Made by a program: the position numbers and the translations under genes. Of a stretch of DNA of 64,000 nucleotides, positions 23,450 through 34,649 are shown piece by piece. Origin of the DNA: Phocoena phocoena (taxonomy: Eukaryota; Chordata; Mammalia; Artiodactyla; Phocoenidae); assembly GCF_963924675.1 (NCBI RefSeq), contig NC_089239.1, positions 31,891,818-31,955,817 of the forward strand, in the 5' to 3' direction. Positions within the stretch are counted from its first letter, which is position 1. Each line of letters starts with the position of its first letter. The notes beneath the pieces are model-generated. The model was not told the origin of the DNA, made no database searches, and saw only the letters and a list, made by a program, of their open reading frames with translations.

Positions 23450-24965
23450 AAGCAGAGATGAAGAGAGAGAGAACGGAAATGAGAAGGAACAGCAAGGAAT
23501 CCTAAAAATATAGCAAGAGACTTGAGAACTACAGGAAATCCGTATAGAGCTGTTGACAGAAAATTGAGTGAGTCAGATGGTATACAAGTTACTCCAGAAT
23601 ACAGAGGAAAAGATAAAACATAAGATAATGAGCAGAAAGATAATAAGTAGAAATATTTTCTGTAATAAAATCCTGAAGCAGAAGCCAAAACGAATGGAAC
23701 AGAAGCAATTAAAAAAACAGAATGAATGAAAAATGAATGAAGATAACTTTAATGAAGTAAAAATAAAATCTCAAGCTTGAAAGAGATTGTTATTTTCTAG
23801 GCAAAACTGAAAAAGAGACCCTTGTCTAGAGAAATATTAGTGACATCTTCAGCCTCAAGAAAAAAAAAATAATCCTGCTGGCTTTCAAGCAGAACAACAA
23901 TAACAAAATCTGGTTACTTAAGAAAAAATCCTATGGTAACAATCATCTACCGCGTGAAATTCCAGAAGGCAGTGGAGCAATAACCAGCTATAAAATTTTG
24001 AGAGAAAACAGTTTGGAAACAAAGTGTCAACACCCAAGCAAGTTGATATATATGTGTAAATGCAACAAAAAAAGATTTTCTCAGAAACATGTCTTTCAGG
24101 GTGCTGGGATAGTGGTGCTGTTACGTTTCTTGTATATTTCTTTAGCTGGAAGAGTGAATCTCTTGAAGCCTTATTCCCGCTGAACAACTGAACTTGAGAT
24201 AAATGCCAATGAAGAATTTAAGAATGAGTGCTTCATAATATTTAAGTACTACTTATGATCGCTGAAATACTAACATGAAATGAAAATTTTAAATCAGTTC
24301 CCATTGGGATGGATAAAACAAAAGGGAAATACTTATAATTTCTTAAAAATAAAATAATGATTATTTGGGTTTATAGTTCAAGAGTGATTTCACAAGAAAA
24401 TAGAAATGGGTGAGGGGTAGAAAAATCAAAGATATATTTTCCTCCAGCGTAAGAGAGAGTAACATTTTTGTATATTTGTTTAACTCTCATATTAGGAGAA
24501 GTAGATTCACATAGGTTTTGGAAAACTTAAAGACAAATAGCACTGGAATGTTTCAAAAGCTCAACTTTCAAATCATTGCATAGAGTAGAAGAGCTCTGTG
24601 CATATAATAAACAGGCAGAAAATAAATGAAACAACAAGGAAGTCTAATAAACCAAAAACATAAAACAGAAATATAACCAAGGACATCAGTTATTGCTATA
24701 AATGTTCACAGGATAAAGTCCCCTACTGAAACAAAAACACTCGCAGATTTTGTCAAAAAACAAAAACAAAAGTAAATTCAATTATATGCTGCCCATAATG
24801 GAAAAACCTAAAGCAGAGTTACACTGAAAATTTTGAAAGAATGGGCAAACATTTATTAAACAAACAAGAGGAAAGACACATGGGAGTTTAATTAATGATA
24901 GACAAAATAAAATTTAAGAGAATAAAACTATTAATTTTTATATTGATAAAAAATATTACATTCCA
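23450..24965 (+). mobile_element. L1M-type internal fragment (sense)
   Basis: A-rich strand typical of sense L1. The best-matching part is 24770-24930, where 'ttcaattatatgctgcccat' is followed by a short repeat unit and 'ttaattaatgatagacaaaa', as in the L1 ORF2 5' section. 23930-24060 looks like the inter-ORF section ('aaattccagaaggcagtgga'). The left boundary is uncertain. A 30-base foreign segment lies at 24118-24147. Confidence 0.5.
24118..24147 (+). repeat. 30-bp perfect duplication, copy A
   Basis: Identical over 30 bases to 26634-26663 in the same orientation, starting ctgttacgtttcttg and ending tatttctttagct. The bases immediately outside differ on both sides. It interrupts sense-strand L1-like sequence, whereas copy B lies in antisense L1. 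Confidence 0.97.
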
Positions 24966-24999
24966 TAATAAGGCTGTGTATTGAATCTCACTAAAATGT

Positions 25000-26210
25000 G
25001 AACTCCTTGGGGACAGAGTCTATCTCCAAGGCCAGACACAGTGACGAGTGCACAGTGTTCCTTCAAGAAAAACTTTCAAAAACATGAGACAAAGAGGGTA
25101 ATTTTTTACTCCTAGGACAGTAATCGCCACTTTTACCTATGTGTAGTATACACTACTGAAGGCTCATTATATGCAATAGCTCCTTCAGGCATAATTCATG
25201 ATGAAGGCAATCTAGTCATAAAGCTATGAAGAGCAAAATATCTATGACAAAAGCCATCGAAAATCCAAGTTTAAAAGACAACCACACAGTTACTGGAAGA
25301 ATCATTAATAGACCACTCTCGTTAAAGTATTATCAAATACATAAATTATAAAGAAGAAATTAGAGGTTTGAACAACATCACTGCTATGGTTAAATTAACA
25401 TATACCATATTTTGTGCCCTACAAATATAATACACATTTTTAAAAAGGTTGAATAAATGAAAGTAAATGAATCTATTTTGTGTAGAGCGATATTCACTGA
25501 GATAGGAAATTCGAGGTTATGGTCAGTTTTAGAAGTCTGGTTTGAGACATTTTGATATTGACAGTTTTCTTTCTGACACCTACAATGACAGGCTCAATTT
25601 TTAGTTGAAAAATTTTAAATACTCTAGATGATCCAACACCGAGTAACTGAACTTGATGGATTGCAACTCCAGTTTATCTGGAGAGAACTTTATTGGAACA
25701 GCACCAATCAACCATCAAATTATGCTAATGGGGCACAGTATGTATATGACTGAAAGCACACATTCCTATGGATAGATGGATGAAGGATGATTCTCAAAGG
25801 AAAGGACACATAAATTGGGGACACATTTCTGGGGGTGTTTGTTATGGATACCAGAAAACCCCTTTATTATACCAGTGGTCTCTCTTCACTTCATTCTACT
25901 GGATTTCTTTGCAGCAAATGATAATTCCCCTTACTTTTCTTCTTGAAACATTCCATATTAGTTGTTTTACAATTGCTCTGATAATTTACCCTCAGTCTCC
26001 CTCACTATTTTCTCCTTGTTTTGCCCACGTCCTAAACATTGATGCTCCTTGAGAGTAAGTCACCATTATTCCTTCCCAGCTCAATAGACTCAGAAACACT
26101 CTTTCGTAACCTTGGTTTTTACATGGAACAGTGAAAGAAAATCAATGGCAATAATAAGGGAGAACGGGAAGAAATAATGTGCCTGATTGGGATTGCATTG
26201 ATTCTAAAGA
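25000..26210. other. Mostly unannotated; possible L2 coding debris at its end
   Basis: 25000-25080 has a faint L2-like tail (ggggacagagtctatct). 25860-26090 contains text like L2 ORF2 (ctggatttctttgcagcaaa, ttcttcttgaaacattcc). Both are weak. The region between shows nothing I can name. Confidence 0.35.
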
Positions 26211-26287
26211 CCAATTTTGAAATAACTGCTATCTTAACAATTTTCATTCTTCGGTCTTTGAACATGGTGTATTTCTTCATTGATTTA

Positions 26288-26417
26288 GTATTTATTTATT
26301 TATTTGGCTGCACTGTTTCTTAGTTGTGGCATGCAGGATCTAGTTCCCTGTCCACGGATCGAACCTGGGCCCCCCGCACTGGCAGTCTAAACCAGTGGAC
26401 AAGCAGGGAAGTCCCAA
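26288..26417 (-). mobile_element. CHR-related SINE with 16-bp target duplication
   Basis: Antisense tRNA-derived SINE, shorter and more diverged than the other CHR copies. An (ATTT)n tail starts at about 26291, followed by ggctgcactgtttcttagtt, and the head is at 26402-26415 (agcagggaagtccc). The flanks 26272-26287 and 26418-26433 (tttcttcattgattta / tttcttcactgattta) are a 16-bp target duplication with one mismatch. It is inserted in antisense L1. Confidence 0.88.
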
Positions 26418-26633
26418 TTTCTTCACTGATTTAAATCTTTAATTTCAACGATATTTTGTAGTTTTCACTGTACCTGTCTTGTTCAAAGTTGAACAAGAAG
26501 GTCTTGTTTCTGGATGTTATTATAAGATAAAATAATTTTAAAATTTCCCGTTTTATTTTACTGCTTTTATTTAGAAATGTATTTATTTTTATCAACTGTA
26601 TACTCTACACCTTGCTAAATTCACTTATTAATT

Positions 26634-26663
26634 CTGTTACGTTTCTTGTATATTTCTTTAGCT
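26634..26663 (+). repeat. 30-bp perfect duplication, copy B
   Basis: The same 30 bases as 24118-24147. Here they fit the antisense L1 ORF2 context (tcacttattaattctgttac... ), so this is probably the source copy. Confidence 0.97.
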
Positions 26664-28121
26664 CTTTCTGAATGCAGGATCATGAAATCATTCCCAACCT
26701 GTTCGAATTTTGTTTCAATTTCCCTCCTTTTTGTACGCTAACAAAATTGAGTAAAAGAGATGAGAGTGAGTATTTTTGTTTTATTTTTGATCTTAGTGGG
26801 AAATTATTGTTTTTCCATGTTTAATGTGATGTGAGCTCTAGGTTTTTTATAGATATTCTTTATCGAGTTAAAAAAGTTCCCTTCTATCTCTAATTTTCTG
26901 GGAGTTATTGCGATGGTTGTTGGATATTTTTCCTTTTTTTTCTTTTTTAACCAATAAAGTCATTTCAGCCTAGAGGTTTTAAATTTTATTTTCGCATGTC
27001 AAGTGTTTAAATGTATTTATTTATTTATTTATTTTTGTGGGCGCTTATCTGGGATTTGAAAAGTTTTTTTGTTTTCATTAAGAGAAATCTTTAAAGAAAT
27101 CCAATTTCTTTAACAGATATAAGCTCTTCAAATTTTCTACTTTTTTTATTCAGTCAATTTTTCTGGCTTTTAAGATAAGTAATTTGTTTAATTTATCAAA
27201 TTTATTGGCTTGTAATTGTTCATAATATTCCCTTATTAGTCTTTTGATGTCTCTAACAATATTACCCATTTTATTTGTGATGTTGATAATTTATATCCTC
27301 TCTTTTTTCTTGATCAGTCTAGTTCAGGTTTTATCAATTTTACTGATTTTTTCAAGGAATTTACTTTTGGTATCATTTATTTTCATTATTATCTTTTCAT
27401 TGTCTATTTCATTGATTTTTACTCTTATCTTTTGTGGAAGTTTATTTTTATTCCTGGTTTGCAGAGAGTTTTTACATTATAAATAAATGTAACTTTTTTG
27501 TTAAGTGGTTAGTGTTCCGCCCACACTGAAGGGAAGGGGTTAGTACAAAGCATGTATGACAGAGGCAGGAGTGTTGGAGACTGTCTTAGAACTCTTTCTA
27601 CATAGGTGGATATAGAGTGATCTTCACGTAGGGCTTGTTGAACCTGATTACTAAGGCGATACTCTTCTGTGGTCTTTAAAGGATACCCTGTGTGTTCAGT
27701 GAGCATTTTCTATTCTGGATGTTTAGAACTCGAATGTTCCCTTTCCCGGGGTGAGCTCTGAGAATAGATCAGTTTATAGCTTCCTAGTGTTCTCACCTGG
27801 CCTCATGGAGTTTCACTCTTTGCCTGTGCATCTTAGCTTTCAGCAATAAACTTAAGGGAAACAGTAAGCAGATTTCTGGAGCTCTCTCTCTGCATAGTTT
27901 TCTCTCTTCTGTACTCTATTCTGACTGTCTCAGCCTCCTTGAACTCTGATCTCTTCCTCTTCAAGGAAGAGAGACTGATTTGCCTTTAGGCAGAAATCTG
28001 GGGTTATGATAGGTCTCACCACGTTCATTTTCTTTCCTTTAGGGATTACAGTCAAGTGCTGTTTCTTGCCCAATGTCTGAAAACAGTTTCCTTATATATG
28101 CTGTCAAATTTTCTATTTATT

Positions 28122-28331
28122 TATTTATTTATTTTTTTGCGGTACGCGGGCCTCTCACTGTTGTGGCCTCTCCCACTGCGGAGCACAGGCTCCGGACGTG
28201 CAGGCTTAGGGGCCATGGCTCACGGGCCCAGCCGCTCCGCGGCATGTGGGATCTTCCCGGACCAGGGCACGAACCCGTGTCCCCTGCATCGGCAGGCAGA
28301 CTCTCAACCACTGCGCCACCAGGGAAGCCCC
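28122..28331 (-). mobile_element. CHR SINE with 17-bp target duplication
   Basis: Antisense full-length copy of the short CHR type: an (ATTT)n tail, gcggtacgcgggcctctca, body, and a head ending at gccaccagggaagccc. The flanks 28105-28121 and 28332-28348 are an identical 17-base duplication (caaattttctatttatt). The perfect duplication means that insertion was recent compared with the host L1. Confidence 0.96.
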
Positions 28332-28536
28332 CAAATTTTCTATTTATTAATAGCAGGAAGGTCATTTCAGTTCTAGGAAGTCTGAGATGGCCTGAAGCAG
28401 AAGTCTCCATGTTTGATTTTAGAGTGAAGGTACCTGTACCAAAGTAATGGAGGACAGGATATGGAAGAATCAGTTATTCTCCAGCCTTGATTTGGGTTTG
28501 TTTCTTTAGAACTGACATGACCCTGTTTCCACGTTT

Positions 28537-28830
28537 GTTTTCTTTTTGATTTTATTTATTTATTTATTTTTGGCTGTGTTGGGTCTTCGTTTCTGTGCGA
28601 GGGCTTTCTCTAGTTGTGGCAAGCAGGGGCCACTCTTCATCGCGGTGCGCGGGCCTCTCACTATGGCGGCCTCTCGTTGCGGAGCACAGGCTCCAGACGC
28701 GCAGGCTCGGTAATTGTGGCTCACGGGCCCAGTTGCTCCGCGGCATGTGGGATCTTCCCAGACCAGGGCTCAAACCCGTGTCCCCTGCATTGGCAGGCAG
28801 ATTCTCAACCACTGCGCCACCAGGGAAGCT
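28537..28830 (-). mobile_element. CHR SINE, long form, with target duplication
   Basis: The longer CHR type. The tail side has ggctgtgttgggtcttcgtt and tctagttgtggcaagcaggg, sections absent from the short type, followed by the common body and head. The flanks 28522-28536 and 28831-28845 (cctgtttccacgttt / cctgtttccatgttt) form a 15-bp duplication with one mismatch. The tail is AATA-rich rather than pure A. Confidence 0.95.
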
Positions 28831-29212
28831 CCTGTTTCCATGTTTTGAATGTTGGTCAGAACTAGAGTTTGGAGAGTGGAACGTACAATTTTAGGGTCGG
28901 TACAGGTGAAGAGTACATTATTTTGTTAGTAATTCTATCAGGAATCTAAAATACAGCTTTTCTCTCTTCACCTCAGTAGTTAAGGAAATTTATTTTTTTA
29001 ATCTGTTTCTAAGCGTCTATCTCAAATTAGGAAAATTGTTGAAGCAGATAATTGAGAGGATGTGACGAGCAGTTGACGCAAGGCCATTGGCGGCTCCTTC
29101 CCTGCTCCCTGTACTTGGAATGTACGTTCTGCCCATTGTTCACACACCAGAAGCTGTTTTCAAGGACGCAGCCTTGAAAGAGCAGTGTGTTGTTGAGACC
29201 ATCTGGATGGTG

Positions 29213-29519
29213 GATATCACAATAAAACGAGTCACGAAGTTTTTGGTCACACGAATTTTTTTGGTGCGTATAAAAGTTGTTTACACTATACAGTAGTCTA
29301 TTAGGTGTGCAATAGCATTATGTCTACAAAAAATATATGTATATATTTACATATAAAACACACACACACACATATGTGTATATATATATATATATATATC
29401 TTAATTTTAAAGTAATGCTGCTGGAAAAATGGTGCCAATAGATTTGCTGAATACAGGGTTGCCACAAACCTTCAGTTTGTAAAAAACACAATGTCTCTGA
29501 AGCACAATAAAATGAGGGA
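29213..29519 (-). mobile_element. Tigger1-type DNA transposon, internally deleted
   Basis: Two Tigger1 parts in antisense: 29213-29335 (aacgagtcacgaag..., gtgcgtataaaagttg, cactatacagtagtctatta, ggtgtgcaatagcattatgt) and 29417-29519 (gctggaaaaatggtgccaat, gggttgccacaaaccttca, gaagcacaataaaatgagg). The transposase gene is entirely missing. The terminal repeat is degraded. A CA/TA microsatellite (29336-29400) occupies the deletion point. Confidence 0.85.
29336..29400. repeat. CA/TA compound microsatellite
   Basis: ATATATGT sequence, an (AC)n run at about 29358-29371, then (TA)n to 29399. It lies between the two Tigger1 segments. Confidence 0.95.
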
Positions 29520-29524
29520 CACCA

Positions 29525-29725
29525 GTCAACTCTTAAGGTTCTGGCGGGTGGGTGGAGATCTGCGCATCTAGGGTCGCCCAAGACAAGTCTCCGGTGTCTG
29601 TTCCCTGCTTATTAAACCTGCCCCCTCCCAGTCTGGAGTGGCTGCCTCTTTCTTGGTCTCTCCTCGCTTCTGAGTCTGGGAACCAGTTTGCGAACCAATA
29701 AACTGAACTTGGAGTTTGCATCATT
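29525..29725. other. LTR-like, GC-richer block (unclassified)
   Basis: A locally GC-rich segment with a 'ttattaaacctgccccctcc', 'tttcttggtctctcctcgct' and 'aaccaataaactgaacttgg' layout that recalls the R/U5 part of a class I retroviral LTR. No paired LTR, primer site or gag-pol sequence is visible nearby, so the call is tentative. No coding capacity. Confidence 0.25.
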
Positions 29726-29729
29726 CAGA

Positions 29730-31660
29730 TGCAGAAACGAAACAGCTTGGAGAGGCACCAAAGCCTTATTTCCTGACCGGGAGAAATTTCTGTCATTGAA
29801 GATTTCAGAGAATTTTCACCACAGCTGAGGTGGTAGAAGGGGCTCATTGATGGGGAAATGCCTAGAAGGTAAGGCCCAAACCAGTTTAACAACAACTTTT
29901 GGAGGGTATTTTGTCCCAACATCTATTCCTTCTGTTTTTAGTTTCCACCCTCCCCTTCTCACCCCAGTGTGTTAGCTTAGCATCAAGTCTCAATGCTATT
30001 CCTCAACTGGATCCATAAAGCTCTGGTTAGACAATACCATTATCAGACATTGGGAAAAGGTTGATTTCCTCAGGTATTCTCTGTCCTTAGTGTATTTTGT
30101 GTATGGGGATGTGGGAAGGATATATATATATATAATGCTAACATCTGAATATTTAGGCTTACAATGCCAATCATAACCCAGTCATTCTTTAGACAAGGGG
30201 CCCTGTCTCAGAATAATGACATAAGAATTTCTGGGATGATTTTATATGCAGTGGGTTTGAGAACCACTCCTTAGATTATGTCCTTTAGGAATCCCTTGTG
30301 CTTTGTTTGCAGGTCAACTGTAATTGGAGAGTAGCTTGGTGAACAGTTCTTTTCAATGCCTATAATTTGAAAGTAGTTTTATAAATTATGCTGTTGCTTT
30401 TTTTTTTTTTTCCTTAAAAAAACCTTTGCATATCATTTGAGATCTAGTGTGGTACATCCAAACCTGTTTAGAGTTTAGCATTAATTTCTAAATGTTCTCT
30501 TTTATAGAACTTAACTTGTGAATTCAGTAAAATATCCTAAACTCGCTCACCCTCAGGGTATGTAAGAATGAGCTCTGCTTTCCTGGGAGCAAACTGCAGA
30601 TCAGCAGTTTTAATGCTGCCTGAGGTCCTTTGTGTGCGTGTTTTTAAAAATTACCAACATAGATCACGTTTATGTTAATTGTATGAAAAAGAACAGAAAT
30701 AATCAGTAACGTTTACACAACTTTAAGTAGTTAACCTAGTTCTGAGGCAGCAGAATTATTCAATAGTCAGCATCTTAAAGTAGGTAAAACAGGTCATAAA
30801 GCATTTCCTTTGACTACGTTTTTCTTCTTCCTTTTTGCAGGCATGGTTGTGTAATGTGTGTGTCGATGTTGTGGTTGTAGTGATGTGGTTTAAATCAAAT
30901 CTGTCTCAATCTACACTAAATACGTTTCTTTATGTATGTTACGCAGTCTACGCTGAATGCTTTCTGTATTTTTCATAGGTTCCATGCACCTCATAACAGG
31001 AGAAGAAATGACACTCTAGATTGACAGCAGAGAACACATATACAAATTCCCTTGTGTAAAATTACACACAAAAAAACATAGAAAAAATACCTGTACTTTA
31101 AAAACTTTATAAGAAATCAACGTTTATTGAGTGTATGGCTCTTTCCTTCCCTGACTGAACAATAAGCTCGTCTTTTTTCCTTGAAAAGAAGGCCCCAGAG
31201 TAATGCAAAAAAGGAAACAAATCTTAGAAAGAAGCTGCTGTATACTTCCTCAGGGGCTGTGTAGCATTTTCTGTCTAAATCACACACTGATTCTCTGCCT
31301 TATCATATTGTCCTTCTGAAGAAATGTATGGTTTCATCAATGAAAGATGAGTAACGGAGCAAAAAAATTTTTTTATTGAATCTATGATTTTTGAAGGAAC
31401 ATAGATTTAATTGAATATAGTTATACTACAAGCAGCCTCAGTGAAGATGTGTGATTAAGTAAAAGCCTTGAAGCCCTAAAATTGTTACTGACCTTTCCAG
31501 GATTGGAGTGGCCTCTCACACTCTTATTCTGCCCTCCCTCCCTTTCACTCACTTCCTGATTGTCTCTCATCACACTGGACCTTTCGTGATATGTCCATAA
31601 TTGATAGATTCCTACCCATTTGTTTTGTATATATTTTTTTAAAGAAGATGTTGGGGGTAG
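29730..31660. other. Unannotated non-coding DNA
   Basis: No named repeat of useful length. A possible MER-type hAT end (gtttgagaaccactcct) lies near 30254-30271, a TA run at 30121-30134 and a T run at 30400-30412. No convincing exons. Confidence 0.45.
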
Positions 31661-31668
31661 GAGTTTAT

Positions 31669-31950
31669 TAATTAATTAATTTTTTTTTGGCTGTGTTGGG
31701 TCTTCGTTTCTGTGCGAGGGCTTTCTCTAGTTGTGGCAAGCAGGGGCCACTCTTCATCGCGGTGCGCGGGCCTCTCACTATCGCGGCCTCTCTTGTTGCG
31801 GAGCACAGGCTCCAGACGCGCAGGCTCAGTAGTTGTGGCTCACGGGCCCAGTTGCTCCGCGGCATGTGGGATCCTCCCAGACCAGGGCTCGACCCCGTGT
31901 CCCCTGCATCGGCAGGTGGACTCTCAACCACTGCGCCACCAGGGAAGCCC
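31669..31950 (-). mobile_element. CHR SINE, long form
   Basis: Antisense copy of the same long type as 28537-28830 and very similar to it through most of its length (ggctgtgttgggtcttcgtt ... gccaccagggaagccc). It has many intact CpG sites (for example cgcggtgcgcggg), which points to youth. The tail on the left is T-rich with ATTA units. The flanks are TA-rich, and I cannot settle the target duplication. Confidence 0.95.
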
Positions 31951-32044
31951 TTTGTGTATTTTTATCCCATCACTATTCCACAGATTTCTGTCTTACACAC
32001 ACACAGAGACATCTCTTAATACCTTATAGACCATGGCGAGAACT

Positions 32045-32500
32045 TTTTTGTTGTTGTTATTATGTGATGGTTCATTTTATGTGTCATCTTGACTGGTATA
32101 ATGTAGCTGGTATACATAATTTACAGATAGCTGATAATACAATTTCTGGGCGTGTCTGTGAGGGTGTTTGTGGAAGAGATTATCATTTGGATCTGTAGGC
32201 TGAGTAAAAAGATGTCCCCCACCAGCGCAGGGGGGCACCATCCAATTGACTGAGGGACCGAACAGATCAGAAAGTCAGAGGAAGTATGAATTCGTTCTCT
32301 TGCTTGAATTGGGACATATGTCGTCTCCTGCCCTTGGACATCAGTGCCCCTGGTTCTTGGGCCTTTGGGTTTGGAGTGAATTAATTACACCAGTTCAAGT
32401 CCAGTTCAACCAGCTTGCCTGGTTGTCCAGCTGGCACATGGTAGATGGTGGGACTTCCCAAATTCCCTAACCATGTGAGCCAATTCCTATAATAAATCTC
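32045..32500 (+). mobile_element. Ancient interspersed repeat (family uncertain), ends in microsatellite
   Basis: It has the layout of a common old mammalian repeat: 'ttatgtgtcatcttgactgg', 'tgggcgtgtctgtgagggtg', 'gaagagattatcatttggat', 'gggcaccatccaattgactg' and 'gtgagccaattcctataata'. A TC/TA microsatellite follows (32503-32585), as is common for this repeat. I recognise the pattern but not the formal name. Confidence 0.6.
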
Positions 32501-32502
32501 TC

Positions 32503-32585
32503 TCTATATATACATACATAGATATATGTGTGTATATATACAGATATATACACACATATATAGCCGTATATGTATATATATATAA
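32503..32585. repeat. TA/CA-rich microsatellite
   Basis: CTCTCTCTATATATACATACATA-type start, continuing as interrupted (TA)n and (CA)n to about 32585. Confidence 0.9.
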
Positions 32586-32589
32586 TTTT

Positions 32590-34640
32590 ATGTTATGTGA
32601 TTTCTATGAGCTGGAAGAAGATTGTGTTCTTGATTATATTTCCTCAACAATAGTTGAATAACAATTTTGAAATCATAACTAAATACCATTTTTATAGATG
32701 GAACTGAAATCCAGGAAGATCTTGTAACTGGTCTGCTGAGACTCTCAGAGCTGATCAGGGACCAAGCCATGATTAGAAGCCACAGCTTCTGCATTCAACA
32801 CTGCACTTTCCACACTCCTTATGACCCATGTCCATACTCAAAAGTTTAATTGTATTTGAATGTTCCCAGTATGAATAGCTAATAAATCCAGAGGAAGAGT
32901 TTTGTCTGTGTTTCAGTGGAAGCAAATCAGCACAGGTTGACATCTATGGTTATTGACATTTCCTAAGTGATAGCTGCTCATTGTAATGTGTAAAGACATT
33001 TTGCTGACTTAATGAAAATCCAATCGTTTCTACACTTTGAGGATGCTGAATTAAATGAGAGAAAGAGAGAGGGCGAGAAAAGAGGGGGACGGAAGTCCTG
33101 CAAACATGGGTCGATTTATTAATATCATTTTTGCTAGTCCAATAGTATATGACATGAAATGTATTTACAAGTTTAAAACATATATGTGTATTACTTTTAA
33201 TGAGAGAAATTCAAAGAAGCGATGCATAGCTACAAGGTTGAGGAATAATAAAAAATAGATAGTAATAAATGTGATATTGTAGTTTTGACTGCTCAGGGGA
33301 AATAGATTTGGAATAAAAATGATATGGGCAAGACAATCTAACTTGTACCAATATACACTGTAAATTACAAAAAATGAAAATAAAAAAGCCAAACCCCAAA
33401 TAGCCAATTTTTAAAATAGCTTAGATGAGAATGAAAGGATGTGAAGGTCAGCTGATTCAATTTTTCACAAGGCTGTAATGTGTAAATGTCTTTTTAAAAA
33501 TTGTGCTTGGGCTTTTATTCTCATAAAAACAAATTCTTATAAAGTATCTAAGGAATGAGGGCTTGTAACCAGCAATCAGGAAACTTAAACTTAGATTAGA
33601 ATAAGCTGTTGATGCTCTTTCAATGCCTTTTGCCATTATAAAATTTAAAAACGTGTTCGTGGCTGAGGAGAAGGACAGGATTTGAATTAACTATTACTCT
33701 CATTTTCATGTGTGAATTTGCCTGAAGATTAAAATATTTGGATTTTTGGGGGAGTGTGGGGGGAGGATACACGACCAAAAGAGGTAATAATCTCATTTAA
33801 ATGATTTAACCAAAAAACGTTCTGTACAATTTACTCTTTCAGTATTTGTTTTTTGTAAATAATATCACATGTCAGAAAAATGATGCCTCTTTCGTATCAA
33901 TGTGATCATTGTTAGATAGCATGGAAACAATGACCTGAAGAAGTCCTTTACTTTTAATTTGCATTTGAACTTAAGCAAACGCAAATTAATTAGTATTAAG
34001 TTTCACCTCATTGCTCCTTACAAAGTAGTTTTGTCCTGTATCGATTTATATGCCTGTAATTTAAAGATGTGTACTTTAGACTCATAAGCTTCACTTATAA
34101 TTTAAGTTTCTTCATAAAGTTACTGACCGTATCTTCCCAAACTGATAACATACAGAGGTGTAAAGATTAAAAAAGTATAAATAATATTTTGTTAAACTTG
34201 TTTCTTTGAACGTTGGAAGAGTTGGGGGAAAATATAAACTATGAACATATTTAAAAGATGTGAATGCCCTAATAGCCTTTACAATTATTATTTATGTTTC
34301 AGAAAACTCATTTATGTTGATAATAGAGGAAATAGCATAAAATATCAATTTTATTGTAAAGTTGGCAGTGGCAAAATACTTGCTTTATCATTTAAATGAA
34401 ACTCAATATAATTCTGCAACTCAGAGTCACATTTTAATAATTGCAAACTGGCAGGATAGAAGAAATATGATTCAAGCAAAAGTACAATTCCAGCAGAAGC
34501 TGCTTCCTGGTGTGGTGTATATGATTATCTCAGGAATAGATGCCAATTTTAGAAAATAGAAAACAAATTAAGAAAAAATAAAAATCACTTCATACTCACC
34601 AAAGTGTATTCTCATCACTAGCATATTTGCATTTTGTGTA
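32590..34640. other. Unannotated, partly conserved-looking DNA
   Basis: No named repeat. The section 33940-34010 contains aatttgcat (33957-33965) close to gcaaattaattagtatt, a homeodomain/POU-type grouping that could be regulatory. ORFs (33055-33258, 34362-34559) have no known domain. Confidence 0.4.
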
Positions 34641-34649
34641 TTTCTGTTC

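Larger units (their letters stand above)
26215..28430 (-). mobile_element. L1M-type LINE (ORF2 middle, then 5' part), antisense
   Basis: 26215-27490 follows the L1 ORF2 order on plus: 'atcttaacaattttcattct', 'attttgtagttttcactgta', 'cttgctaaattcacttatta', 'gagtgagtatttttgtttta', 'tctaattttctgggagttat'. After about 27490 comes a different L1 section ending with a 'gggattacagtcaagtgctg' and 'caatgtctgaaaacagtttc' step that I associate with L1M 5' regions. Two CHR SINEs interrupt it. Stops and frameshifts are everywhere. Confidence 0.75.

Noticed and set aside
26281..26417. tRNA gene from the B-box-like gatcgaacctgg
   Set aside because: It is the internal promoter relic of a tRNA-derived SINE. 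There is no cloverleaf, and the duplication at both ends shows retrotransposition.
28056..28894. Arginine- and proline-rich ORFs of 80-124 codons
   Set aside because: These are all frames of the two CHR SINEs, which lack stops because of their GC content.
30195..30271. MER-type hAT end (gtttgagaaccactcct)
   Set aside because: Only about 20 bases fit well. The rest is too diverged to support an element.
31622..31965. Possible extended target duplication (tttgtatatattttt / tttgtgtatttttat) around the CHR at 31669
   Set aside because: It would need about 35 extra bases between tail and duplication, and TA-rich flanks match by chance.
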